Positions 10,970-22,929 of a stretch of DNA of 64,000 nucleotides are shown piece after piece. The position numbers and the translations under genes were made by a program. Below the pieces are notes generated by a model. The model made no database searches and was not told where the DNA came from. It saw only the letters and a program-made list of their open reading frames with translations. This stretch comes from Zarea fungicola (taxonomy: Eukaryota > Ascomycota > Sordariomycetes > Hypocreales > Cordycipitaceae), in assembly GCA_900169235.1 (NCBI GenBank), contig FWCC01000252.1, forward strand, positions 1 through 64,000, read 5' to 3'. Positions within the stretch are counted from its first letter, which is position 1. The number at the start of each line of letters is the position of its first letter.

Positions 10970-11971
10970 ATGGCCAGAGCAATTCTAGCCTTGCCCAAGC
11001 TCAGGGCCGGCCGCGTGCGACGGCTAGTTGCTCTCATTGCAGACAATGCAGGGACCGAAACGACGGACTTGGTGATTCCGTATGGCATCCTGAAAGAGTC
11101 TGGTGTCGCCGACGTTGTGATTGTGTCAACGCGGCCAGGTCTTGTCAAGTTGATACCGGCCCTTCAAATCGAGGCGGACATGAAAATGGCAGAATATGAT
11201 GAGGCAGACGCGAGTGCGGACATGATTATTGTGCCGGCCATCAAGGATCAGAAGAACCCAGTGGTGTTGGCATGGCTCCGCAAACAGGTAGAGAAGGGAG
11301 CTAGCATTGGTACAATATGCGATGGCGCGTGGGTTGCTGCGCGGGCTGGCGTCTTGGACAATAAGGCAGCGACGACGCATTGGTTCAGCTTTGGGAAGAT
11401 GGTGCGGGCGTTTCCCAAGACTCGATGGCTCCGCAGTCGGCGCTATGTGATTGACGGCAGCATTCTGAGCACCGCTGGCGTGAGCGCGTCAATCCCGGCA
11501 TCGATTGCTCTCGTGGAGGCCATCGCTGACCATGCAGCGGCAGAGGCTGTGGCGGGACGACTCGGAGTTGAGGAATGGGGCACTGTACATGATGATTCGG
11601 GGTTTAGGCTCACTGTCCCACGCGTTTTGCGACTTGTGGCAAACTCTGTAGCATTTTGGAGTCATGAGACTGATGAAATACCGATTGAGCAAGGCTTTCA
11701 GGAAATGAAATTGGCTCTTGTTGCCGATGCATGGTCGCGCACATATTGCAGCCAGGCCATGGCCACAAGCGAGAGCTCTGCTCCTACAAGGTTATGCCAC
11801 GGCTTGGTGCTTATCCCTGATGGTAAAAGCAAGCCCGGTCGCTTGATATTGAAGCCACAAACTCTGGTTGGGAGAGTACTGGATGAGACGCTGTTGGAGA
11901 TATCTACTCGATACGGAGGTATGACGGCGGATATTGTAGCACTGCAGCTAGAATATCCTGTAAAGAAATAG
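10970..11971 (+). CDS. DJ-1/PfpI (GATase1-like) family protein
   Basis: Intronless 333-residue protein. The first 200 residues look like a class I glutamine-amidotransferase-like DJ-1/PfpI domain: VALIADNAGTETTDLVIPYGIL at the start, then ADMIIVPA, and the nucleophile-elbow cysteine in SIGTICDGAW (about Cys117), followed by AARAGVL and a TTHW segment. The C-terminal ~130 residues extend beyond the minimal domain and have no recognised motif. DJ-1-like proteins include chaperones, glyoxalases and isonitrile hydratases, so the reaction is not assignable. There are no neighbours with a related function. Confidence 0.75.
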   Translation: MARAILALPKLRAGRVRRLVALIADNAGTETTDLVIPYGILKESGVADVVIVSTRPGLVKLIPALQIEADMKMAEYDEADASADMIIVPAIKDQKNPVVLAWLRKQVEKGASIGTICDGAWVAARAGVLDNKAATTHWFSFGKMVRAFPKTRWLRSRRYVIDGSILSTAGVSASIPASIALVEAIADHAAAEAVAGRLGVEEWGTVHDDSGFRLTVPRVLRLVANSVAFWSHETDEIPIEQGFQEMKLALVADAWSRTYCSQAMATSESSAPTRLCHGLVLIPDGKSKPGRLILKPQTLVGRVLDETLLEISTRYGGMTADIVALQLEYPVKK

Positions 11972-13035
11972 CGAGAATGCTTCAACAGCCATTATAGTTT
12001 TGGGACTGCGTGCCATGGGAACAAAGGCAGCCAAAAAGGTTGGGAAAAGAGTAAGAAACGGGAGATATTTTGCAAGCAACCGCCGGTTGATGGTTTTTGG
12101 GGTCAGTAGCAAATCATGGAGGATTTGTTTACAAGGAAATAAACAAAGCAGTCCTACACCGAACGAATAAACCCTATAAATTGAATAAGGTGCAGGCATG
12201 CAGGGGTGTATCATTGTATGCAGGTCAAGGCATCCAAGCCACACTGGACCCTGCACCACCAGCCACTTACTCACTGTCCATCCACTTACTCACTGTCCAT
12301 CCACTTACTCACTGTCCAGCCACCTACTCACTGTCCACTGCACTGACCACTGTACCAGGGTACCTAGAACCCACTAGAGAGCCAGCTGCACCATGACAGC
12401 TTGGGGCCTGCTGGCAGCTGTTTAGGTCAAGTGATGACACCAACAGGGGTCCTATTTGGCCTAAACAGTCACGAGCACAGTGGCTCCTCTCTGGCCCTCT
12501 GGTACCGAGTACGAGGCCAGACGTCAACAGTCACCAAAATGACCCATGCTGGCCCTAAATTATCCCCTGTAGGCTTGTTTCTAGCAGTACTCCGTACGCT
12601 GCACCCGTATCCGAACACCAGCCACAATGTCTGTCACTGTGGCTGCTAGCTCCCTCTCGCTACAGCAACATCATGAGGCGAAGCGGCCCGGCGCGGTGCC
12701 CTCTCGTCATCCCGCCATCTGCCTGACCTGACCTGACCTGTCTGACGCTCTCCCACATCGCCTCTCAACCAACTTCACGACTACCTGGCAAAAGCTGCCT
12801 CAACTTCATCAACCCTTCCTTCATACATCTTGCTATCCGCAATTATCCTCGCCATCCATGTCCAGCCTCTCGCACACGCCATGATCTTGGTTCCCCGCAT
12901 CTACATGGCCGTTTGATGGGCCTGTCGTGAACAGCTTCTCCCGACACCTTTACCTCCTCTCCCAGACAGATCGAACAACGACACCAGCGTCCTTGGGTGG
13001 CTTGACTTGCCCCGATTCACGTCAGAACACACACC
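11972..13035. other. Intergenic region and ATG2 promoter
   Basis: No gene is seen. It contains a short minisatellite at 12263-12338 and a pyrimidine-rich leader before the ATG2 start. Confidence 0.5.
12263..12338 (+). repeat. 19-bp minisatellite, four copies
   Basis: Four tandem copies of a 19-base unit CCACTTACTCACTGTCCAT. The last two differ by one to three bases. It lies about 700 bases upstream of the ATG2 start. Confidence 0.85.
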
Positions 13036-16000
13036 ATGGCGGCCCTATTCCAGTCCTTCACCAGCTCCAGCATGCCCAAGCGGCTGCTGCGCTATGCCTT
13101 GTCACGCCTCGAGCTCCTCGACTCTGACGCCCTGAATCTCGACAATCTGGATCTCGCTCTCGGAAGGAATACCGTCTTTGAGTTTCGTGATGTTGGCGTC
13201 AAACTAGACGTTTGTTCCCTTGACCCTCCATCTCTCCCCAGCAGCCACTGACAATTGCCATAGAAACTGCAAATCCTGCTGAGTCTTCCGCCCGCATTTA
13301 CACTACAAAAGTCCAAAGTCCTTCTTCTGCGAGTCACCATACCCATGGACTTTTACAGCAGTCCCATCATGGTCCACGTGGACGGTGTCGACATTCAACT
13401 CAGAGTCCTCCCACTCGATCGAGCATCATCCACCCAGACATCCACAACAAACGACCACACAGTCCCCAACGCCGTCGACCTCGCACAGTCTTTCCTCGAA
13501 ACAGAATCTCCCACCGAACGCCGGAAACTGCAAGAAGCCCTCGACGCCGAAACCCACGATCTCGGAGCCTCGGTATCCATGAGCAGCGACGATGGTAGCG
13601 AGGAAGCCTACCCCACGGGCACCGGACAGGCCCTCACTCTGCCCTTGTTCCTCGCCGACTTTATTCAAGGCATCATGGACCGCATGCAAGTCAAAATCAA
13701 CGGTGTCAACTTTCAACTACACATGGAGACACCCACAGAACTCGGATCAAACCACCTCGAGCCCATCTCGTTTCAAATATCACTCGATACCGTCGCCATC
13801 GAAGGAGTCACCTCGCCTGCGCCTGCCGCCAGCGACACCTCCGCCATTGTGCCAAAGGAGGGTAAACGTCATATTTCTATTGAAAATATCCGCGCATTTC
13901 TCATATCAGAGGCCAACGTTTTTCCAAGCCTGTCCCGCTCTCCCACCATGATGTCGCCCTCGACCACCTCTTCACCCTTCATGACCCGAAACCCACCATC
14001 CCGTGAGCCCTCAGACCTCGCAAACTCCATGGCTCAGTCACAGTACTCTGTTCAGTCAGACCTCGCAAACTCCATGGTTCAATCACAGCAATCTGTTCAG
14101 TCAGACCACAGCTTCAGGGACCATCTCATGAGGAGCCACCAACCCCAACAAGACGCCAGCTCCCCGCTTGCCGACAGCGAGGATGCCCTTGCCATCCCAT
14201 ACGACTTGGAGGCCACCGACGACGCCAGCCCCGCAACCCCCCGCGCCTCCATATACCACGACTTTGGAGCCTCTGTCCATTCTGACAGCGATGAAGAGCC
14301 CGCCTTTTCCGCTGCCACCTCCCGAATCATGGCCGAATCCCAATTATCAAATTCCATGACGCCCTCCGTCTTTATGCGCCAATTGCCCTTTCGACCCTCG
14401 AGTATCGCCTCATCAGCCGTCGCCTCCGTCTCTAGCCCGCAGCCAGCTGGCCCGTCACGAGAAGAAGACTTGGGGCAGCCCGTTGGATATCGCTCACAAA
14501 TGGACAACGTGGAGCAGCCCGCTGGACATCACCTACAAATAGAAGACTTGGAGCATTCCCGCTTGTACACTCATGAAGAGGCAGAGAGCATGTACATGAG
14601 CGCCTTTTCCCAGGATTTTCAAGACGCCCAAGATCCAGCCGGATTGGACATGCTGGTACAGCCACAGCCAAGAACGGAAAAGCAGTCCGAAGAGAGCCCG
14701 GCTCCTCCACCACTGGCATCGGAGGCTGAGTCTGAGCATGAGCCTGAACGTAAGCGCGAGAATGAACATGAGCATGGCCATGAGGATGAGGATGAGCGTG
14801 AGCATGAGCATGGCCATGAGGATGAGGATGAGCGTGAGCATGAGCGTGATCGCAAACAGGAGCCTGAGCAGGAGCCTGAGCCTGAGCCTGTGGCTGAATT
14901 CGAAATTGAGACGCTAGTAGACTTGGAGCTAATACCAGAAGAGCTGCAACACAAGTCACAAATATTTCCATCTGTGCCTGGCGCCTGGGGTGAAGATTCA
15001 GTTTCCATAACGCCAACCATTCCTCAAACATCCTCCACCACTGCTGATACACATGCTCACCCAAAGCCAACAGAATACACCCCGATTCAGTCGTCAGCCA
15101 AGGAACTGGACACGGAAGACGATGAAAACATACCAGACGACGCACCGACACCAAAAGGCCCAACAAAGGTTGTCAAGAAAATTTTGGAATTCAATAAATT
15201 GTCCGTCCATGTTCCATCTCTGCACAAAAAAGTCCAGGTCCACGTAGCCGGCGATCAGTCCATCAACATGCTCTCCGCCTCGACAAGCCATTCCGTCTAC
15301 CCGCAGACCCCCGGCGCCTTTTCTGTCCATGCCCTTCCCCAGCATGCCAAACAGGACAGGCCGACATCCCCAGACGATGATGTTTTAGACATCGTGCTGT
15401 CGCCAATGACGGTAAATTTCGACGCTTCAATAGCATTTCTCATCTACATGATTACCAAAAAGCTGCTCAGCTCTCTGCAAGGCGATGGGCCGCCAGCACC
15501 GACCCCTGTACCAGAAAAACCAGACAAAGCCAGCCAACAGCCACCAGTCAAATTTGTCCTTGAGCAGCTCTCTCTCAACTTTCTAAACCACCTTACTGGT
15601 GTTGCAGACACGGCAGACAGATTTTTGCACCCGTCATTGTTTGACTTTAGAGAAGAGGTTTTGCTCAACCTGCGCTTAGACAACCTGTCGATGCTGCGAC
15701 GCCAGGGTCCCACAGCCGCATCCAAACTCGCCAGCGGGGCATCATGCGAGACAAAAGTCGAACTCGAAAGGTTTCGTTTTGGCTACGCGGATGGCAACAT
15801 TGTCTCCTTTGACGCTGGCAAGCCTATGAGTACTTCAATACGTGACACCTTCTTGTCCGCTGGAAACGATGTCGCGATCAAGATTCTGCAATCAGAAGAT
15901 GGCATTCGCACAGAAGTGGAAACTTTGCCTCTAGTCTTCCAACTGGAGCTTCAACGGCTTGATGAAACATTTGGTTGGTTTGGTGGCTTGAGCGGCTTCC

Positions 16001-19000
16001 TGAACATGGGCGCCTCCATAACCTCCAGCCCGCCCGCCGTAAAGACCACACCACCAGCTTCCCAGCCAAAGCCCCGCGGCGTACGATTTGACACACCCAT
16101 CAACCCCGAAGACAAGTCAGTCGCCTCTTCTAATAAGCTCAATGTTCGAATCGGTGGTACCTACGTTGAAATTCTTGGAAAGGAGTGCAGCATCTCGTCG
16201 GAGAGCAACGCATTCAAGATTATCAGCCGAGAAGAAGGCATTGGCATTGCATGCAGCTTAATCCGTGTCTCAGGACCTTATCTCGCTGCATCCATGGCAG
16301 AACCCGCCGTCAGTACCGAGATTAGTGGTGTTCGACTCGAGTTCCTCACAGCCCCGAACAATTCTGATCTTGAAAAGCTCTTGGAACTCATCATTCCATC
16401 CAAGGTCAAGTACGATCACAACACCGACGAAATAATGGTCGATACCTTGCTCAAGCAGCGGAGAAAAGGCTCAGTTCTTAGAGCAGCAGTTGATGCTGTA
16501 AATATTCGCGTCAAAAACATCAGCCAACTCTCCGTGCTGCCGAATCTCGCTGAAGAACTTGCCAAGCTCTCAACTGTGGCAAAATATCTTCCCGAGGATG
16601 ATCGACCCGGTCTTCTTACGCTCTCTCGGATACAACGCGTCACCGGTAGTATTGATATTGGCGGCGCCCTAGGCAATTTCTCTGGCGAGGTCAGAGATCT
16701 CGAAGTCGGGCACATTACACTTCCATCCCTCGTTGCGCTGTCGGCCGCTGGAGTTTCGGTCACTAGGAACAAATCAGAGGAGCTGGTGACATGTACCCCA
16801 TTTACCCCGACACAAGAGATGCCGAGCCGCGGCTCCGTATTTATGGTCAGGATTATTGGCGACGAGATTGAACCCACCATCAAATTGAAGCTCCGCCATC
16901 TTGTTATTGAGTACCGCGTGCATACAATCATGGAATTGCTTGGTCTCGGCGAGGATGCCACCCCTCAGGATTTTGAAGATTCGCTCGCTGCTTCAGTAGC
17001 CAATCTGGGCGATCAGACTCATACTGCATTGTCTCGGCAGCCACAATCACCCAGCCATCCACCCAAAGCCCTGAAGCCGACAAAACTCGACGTCGCCTTT
17101 GTTGACTGCTTGGTGGGGTTGAATCCGCTAGGCCTGACGTCAAAACTGGCCATTGCCCTCACTGATGCCCATCTGGACGTCACTTTGCCACGAGACGAGC
17201 AGATGAAGGCTACGTTTAGCATTAACAAAACGTCACTTCTCTTGATTGACGATGTATCTGCTGCAGTTGATGATCCCGTCCACGCAAAGAGCCGTCGCCA
17301 GGTGTCACCTACGGTTTCTGCCCTAGTGACGGACATGTGCGCCCAGGGGTATGTCGATATTTGCTACATATCCTCAGCCATGGTAGTAGTAAACGTGGCG
17401 CCTGGAGATGACGGAGAACAACAAGTTGTTGTTGAGCTTCGAGACGATCTGCTTGTGCTCGAGACATGTGCCGACTCTACACAAACACTAATTACACTCG
17501 CAAATGCATTGAAGCCGCCCACACCGCCAAGCAAGGAGAACAAATATAGAACAAAGGTTATGCCCGTGCAGGACCTTTTGGCATCCATCTCTGCTGAAGC
17601 CTTTGGACGATCTGAAGGCGAGTACGACTTTGACCAGGATTTTGCCGGCGCGCAGGAGATGGCCGGTAGCGTATCGGACGGTGGTGGCAGCGACAGTTCA
17701 CTCCGCATCGACTCACAATATTATGGTGGCGGATCTGCTGGCGAAGAAATTTTTGATGCCACCAAGAGCATGCTATCTGAGGGCACTCGTATGGAAGACA
17801 CCACCGAAGGCGTCTTGCTTACCGGTGTCGAGCCGTTTACAAGTCAAGGCTCAGTCGATAGCGAAGAGCTCGAGGTTCATGACAACTTTTATGGCAGCGA
17901 TACCAATGGACAACAAGTGGCCAAGGTCTGGAACTCTTCCCGGAATACGTATGACAGCGCCCCGTCCACACTTGTCAAGCGGAGCCCTGTGAAAGTCTCA
18001 GTACGCGACGTCCACGTCATCTGGAACTTGTTTGATGGATACGACTGGCAGCACACGCGTGATACCATCAGCAAGGCTGTGCACGAGGTAGAAAACAGGG
18101 CGTTTGAGCGCCAATCACGTACCACGAGCGCGCAGATCCAGGAAGAGGAGTTTGATGACGGGGAAGCCATTGGTGATTTTTTGTTCAACTCGATCTATAT
18201 TGGTATTCCGGCAAACCGCGATCCCCAGGACCTTTCTCGCGCAATTAATGAGGGTCTGAATGATGCAGCCACCGAAACGGAGTCTGTCGCAACGACGGCA
18301 TTTACGACAACGACGGGTCGCGGCACCCGGCGACAGCACCCCAGGTCCAAGAGATTGCGGTTGAGCAGAAGCAAGCACCACAAGATTACCTTTGAACTCT
18401 CGGGTGTCAACGCAGACTTGGTAGTCTACCCACCTGGCTCTGGCGAGACGCAAAGCAGTATCGATGTCCGGATACAAAATCTCGACATTTTCGATCATGT
18501 CCCCACGTCGACGTGGCGTAAATTTGCCACCTATGACCGGGACAAAGGCGAGCGGGAGATGGGCACCAGCATGGCACACATTGAGATTCTGAACGTGAAG
18601 CCGATTCCCGAACTCGGAGCGGCGGAAATAGTGCTTCGGGCTACGGTTCTTCCCCTGCGGCTGCACGTCGACCAGGATGCGCTCGATTTCATCACGCGAT
18701 TCTTTGAATTCAAGGACGACAGTGTGCCGGTGCACGCCTCTCCCAGCGATGTACCTTTTGTTCAGCGAGCCGAGATTAACAATGTAGAAGTGAAGCTGGA
18801 CTTTAAGCCTAAGCGCGTGGACTATGCGGGCTTGCGATCCGGGCATACGACGGAGTTTATGAACTTTATTACGCTGGAAGAGTCCCGCATGGTGCTCCGC
18901 CACGTCATCATCTATGGCGTTTCTGGGTTTGATCGACTGGGCAAGACACTCAACGACATTTGGATGCCGGACGTTCGGACAAATCAACTTCCTGGTGTCA

Positions 19001-19642
19001 TTGCTGGATTGGCACCTGTGCGATCACTCGTCAACATTGGCAGTGGATTCAAAGACCTTGTTGAGATTCCCATTCGTGAGTATCAAAAGGATGGGCGTGT
19101 CATTCGAAGCATCTCCAAGGGCGCAGTCGCCTTTGCGCGCACGACGGGCACGGAGATTGTGAAGCTGGGAGCCAAGCTCGCTGTGGGCACCCAGTACGCG
19201 CTTCTTGGAGCAGAAGAAATGCTCACGGAGAAGCGAGCGGACGAGAGTGTCTGGGACGATGATGAACTCGACGAGGAAGAGAAGAAGCAGATTTCCCTTT
19301 ATGCCGACCAGCCGACCGGAGTGATTCAAGGTATCCGCGGAGGCTACCGCTCACTGGCGCGTGATGTGAACCTGGCACGAGACGCCATTATTGCAGTACC
19401 AGGCGAAGTCATGGAGAATGCGTCGGCGGCCGGAGTAGCCAAGGTGGTGTTGAAGCGGGCACCAACCATCATCTTCCGACCGGCCGTTGGCGTGACCAGG
19501 GTGATTGGGCAGACGCTGATGGGGGCCACGAATGCCATGGATCCCGATAACAGGAGGAGAATTGACGAGGTATGCTTTTATTTTCTGTGCTTGTTTGTAT
19601 TGATTTACTTGCTAACATGGTCTGTAGAAATACAAGCACTAA
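13036..19642 (+). CDS. ATG2: Autophagy-related protein 2 (ATG2)
   Basis: Three exons, 13036-13209, 13264-19569 and 19628-19642, encode about 2164 residues, normal for fungal ATG2. ATG2 is the rod-shaped bridge-like lipid-transfer protein that links the ER to the growing phagophore and works with ATG9 and the PROPPIN ATG18. The N-terminus is chorein-like ([20 protein letters not shown]... then the [12 protein letters not shown] strand region). The C-terminal region holds the conserved [20 protein letters not shown] segment, typical of fungal ATG2, and ends in KYKH after the last intron. Residues about 545-600 form a Glu/His/Asp-rich tract with an internal repeat, and about 245-275 contain a duplicated DLANSM block; both are probably disordered. 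This is a single-copy core gene, so it anchors the window to the conserved genome. Confidence 0.95.
14756..14892 (+). repeat. Acidic low-complexity repeat inside ATG2
   Basis: In-frame imperfect repeats of a GAGCATGGCCATGAGGATGA-like unit encode alternating Glu/His/Asp runs and then Glu-Pro repeats. The tract lies in the hydrophilic middle of ATG2 and is likely length-variable. Confidence 0.8.
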
Positions 19643-19686
19643 ATGTGACGCCAATGTGACGCCAATGTGACGCCAATGTGACGCCA
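19643..19686 (+). repeat. 11-bp tandem repeat after the ATG2 stop
   Basis: Four exact tandem copies of ATGTGACGCCA begin immediately after the ATG2 stop codon, in the 3' UTR. The microexon end and repeat are contiguous. Confidence 0.9.
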
Positions 19687-21310
19687 ATGTGCGACGCTAT
19701 TCCAGACAACCTTGGGATGCCGTTTCTTTTTTAGAGACAAAAGACTGTGAAGCATAATACATGTTGGCAAGCGATGTTTATTACACTGTTTGATTTCACC
19801 GGTGTTTTTTTTTGTAAAGATTTCCAGAATGATAATGTGGAGTTTTTTTGTATTCATGTTGGCGTTTTAGTTGACGTGTTCATGTCTTTATATATGGCCG
19901 TCGTTTATATCTGTTTATTTGATAGATTGACGCATTGGAATGGAGGTAAGCATCTACACAATGGGGTTTTAAGCGTAGACTAGATTAGACACAGAATGAC
20001 TAGAATGAATAATTGACCACACTTGGACCCCTGCACGTAGTTTTGTTGGAGAGCACAGACTTGTCAGCAACCTAGATGATTGGATGCCTGGGATAATTGA
20101 CCAATGGCTAGTTCATGCTTGACATTTTTACCATGACCTTGCCCTCTTATTACTAATAAGTGCCTGATGCCGAGTTGCAGACTAGAATCCGCAGACTGAA
20201 AAAAAAACATGCCTTGCATAAATTAGCAAGGTTGACGACAGACCCTTGCCACACCCCTGCAACAAAAGTACCAGGCTAGTAGGGGCTCCTATTCAAGATA
20301 AATCACTCTATAAATTACTAAAAGAAGCCCTAGTTTTGTTTTAATTTATAGTATTTCCGGTCTATAAAAAAGTTCTGCGATGGAGTTTGTAGACTGGCCT
20401 GTGGTGGTACACAAAGATTCTCCACAAGACGGTCTATATGACCTTTGTCCCTGGTCATCCAGTCTGCGGATTGCATTCTGCAACTCGGCACCGGGGCATT
20501 TGTATGGGTGTCCTGCCGCGGAGAAGGTTTTGTTGAGCAAGCTCCCTTGTACGCGTGGCAGGCTGCCAAAGCTGTGTGGCGTGATTAGTTGCTCCATCGT
20601 GCCGCAACAGTACAGGCGCTTATTTCACTCGACTCATTGAACGCCATTATGCTACGATACTTGCAGCGTTTGAGTCATGGTGATAATTTGGCATCCCAAC
20701 TTGGCAGGCTGAATGACTCGTACCAGATTAGTCGCCGGTTGCTTCTTTCAGATGAGTACCCGGTTAGCTTTCCAGATGGGTGCTGGTCATTATCCACTTG
20801 ATTTACAGAACCCCCAGTGCTCGAGACGGATAATCACCGATTTCGTAACCCTCTATTGGTGCTCCAAAGAGCGGATACCAAGGCATAATGTGGCGTGATT
20901 AGGAATCATCACTCGACATGGCCCCCATGTAAAAGCCGCAGTGCGAACAGCGTTCGTCGAGGAAATCCCACCTCGACCCCTCTTTGAATGCGCGGAAATC
21001 TCACTGCGTCAAGCACTTTTGACTGTCATGAATCGCTACCCGCATTGTCCACCCTCACCATGGACTTCTGCACAGCTAAATGGCACTCTGGTTTGGTCTG
21101 GGTAAAGAAAATGAAAATGAAAATTAGGATTTTGTAGTTTCGTTGGACGTTGTATCGATATAATAGATATGCAAGCGCTGGCACTTGACCTTTGCAACTC
21201 ATGCGACGCGACAGATCCAACTCTCATCTAGACTAATTACGGCCTTTGTATCGCAATTTTTACTGTTATACCTACGTATAAACGCAATACGTACTGGGGG
21301 AAAGAAAATC
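19687..21310. other. Intergenic stretch with an inverted repeat
   Basis: No gene is supported. A pair of imperfect 30-base inverted copies lies at 20169-20198 and 20460-20489. Frames around the second copy are open for 80-90 codons but have no family resemblance. Confidence 0.45.
20169..20489. repeat. Imperfect 30-bp inverted repeat pair
   Basis: The arm at 20169-20198 (starting GCCGAGTTGCAGA) is nearly the reverse complement of the arm at 20460-20489, differing at about four central bases. The arms are 261 bases apart. Confidence 0.75.
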
Positions 21311-22384
21311 ATGTCGACCACAGACAACTTGGACGCTCAAGCAAACTCCTTGGCAGCCAACGTCCCTCTGTGCGCCACGAGCCCTGCCAGCAACAGTCCC
21401 AGTCTTGGCGCAAAGCATGACATGCGAATCAGCTCAGTTAGCGGTACCGGCCATACTGATGGTGTTCTGGATAGCCCTCCACCGTCAGCTATACACGCTT
21501 CAGCAGCACATTGCTGGAAGAAGCGGAAAGCCAATTGCTCTGAACTGCACCCCAGCGTCTCATGGTAAATAAAAAGAACACTTAATTAATGTACTTTTGC
21601 TTACTAGATTTTCTTTTTTTCTGCACATGTAGCGGCCCGGCAACCTCTCAACCGGATGATGATGAATTCGTTCGCAGGCTTCATCATTTTCCTAAGCGGG
21701 ATATATACATGCCCATACCGCAGCTTGAATTTGACTTTCGTATTGCTGTAAAGCTCGACTCAAAAGTAACGAGACCGCCGAATAGCAGTAAAGAGCTTAT
21801 TACTACGACGAGCGGTAAATGGTCCGGCTCCTTTGGCAAAGGTTGTGTTTTGGTATGCTCTCCTACGTTATACTACATCACTCATCAGTATATATTACCA
21901 AAACTAATTGCGGCAAATGGTTAGGCCGGTGGGTATGATCTGGCGCAAGCGCGTGGTCTGCGGCCGATCCGCATCCTAGAAGCCTCGTTTATTCTTCTCA
22001 CGGCTGACACAACCCCTGCTACGTACGTTGATCGTCCTGGGCTGATTCCTTTTTCTTCGTTGCCTTTTTTTTTTGCTAATGGCTATCAATAGCTTCGAAG
22101 TACGAACTCGGGGCGCTCTCTCTGGCGCAAGCCATGTGTTGGATACTCTACTGAGCCCTTTGGGTGGGAGAAATGTAGACCCCCGCGCGTACAGTTTTCG
22201 GATGTTTTGCACGCTCACGACACAAGATCACCGATATATTGAGCATCTCAATGCTGGGCTCTGGGTTGCTAGCGGGATCTGGAAGGAAGATGACATGATT
22301 ATTGAGTATGAAAACCTGCAATTGTTCCTGAACTTTCTTTTTTCTTGGCCGTGTCAAGAGAACTGTGCCTGGCTATGTAGCTGA
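21311..22384 (+). CDS. DUF3237-like protein, four exons
   Basis: Spliced model: 21311-21564, 21633-21852, 21925-22022 and 22093-22384, about 287 residues. The donors are GTAAAT, GTATGC and GTACGT, and frames join exactly. The first ~90 residues are Ser/Ala-rich and probably disordered. The rest resembles the small beta-barrel DUF3237 family: PQLEFDFRIAVKLDS, a GKWSGSFGKG turn, an AGGYDLAQ segment, ASFILLTADTTPATFEVRTRG, then RAYSFRMFCTLTTQDHRYI and NAGLWVASGIW near the end. The biochemical role of DUF3237 is not established. The extra C-terminal residues after EYENLQLF are unusual and may reflect an unspliced final intron. No cluster-1 promoter motif was seen upstream, so I leave it outside cluster 1. 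Confidence 0.55.
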
Positions 22385-22496
22385 CTGTTTTGTAGTGCTT
22401 TCCGCGTCATGTGAAGACTCAAACTGCTGGCCTGCCTTCTTCTCTTTTACCAGCTTAGAACATGCCAGGTGGCTATATTGGGCCGATTTGGAATAA

Positions 22497-22700
22497 CTCA
22501 TTGTTGGTAACCCTAAGCTTTTCACAGCCACTGCCTGTCCCGAGGACAGCATCTTTCCTATAGAGGATAGCTTTATAGCCTTGAGTCATGGTAGTGTCAA
22601 AGAGGCGGGATTCCTGGAAAATCCTGCTCATGCTGGAAACCCCGGCGCTGACGACATTATTTACGACTGGCTCGACAACCTCTTGCAGAACAGGAAATGA
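22497..22700 (+). pseudogene. Orphan exon-like coding fragment
   Basis: An open stretch of about 67 codons with no ATG ends in a stop at 22698-22700. Its sequence looks protein-like (CPEDSIFPIEDSFIALSHGS and DDIIYDWLDNLLQNRK) and is preceded by a TTTTCACAG acceptor-like site. It may be the last exon of the preceding gene or a relic of a lost gene. I cannot name the family. Confidence 0.25.
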
Positions 22701-22929
22701 GAGCCACTCATCTATATAAGCTTAGCTGACTCCATATATAGCGGGCATTTTAGCAATATGCTTGCTCCTTTAGATCGGCTCAAATAGCTATTTTCTACAG
22801 TCTTCTTATCACCATCGACATGTGCGGTAATGCGTCTGAATTTTCTGCGGTTGCCTGGCAATATATGCGCCATTGGAGGCAATTGCTCTTGGAACCTATG
22901 TGTCTGTACTGTGAAAGGATGACTAAATC

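Noticed and set aside
14432..15166. 244-codon minus-strand frame with His/Ala repeats
   Set aside because: It is the reverse reading of the Glu/His/Asp repeat inside ATG2.
18115..18987. 290-codon minus-strand frame
   Set aside because: It lies wholly inside the ATG2 coding exon and has no family resemblance.
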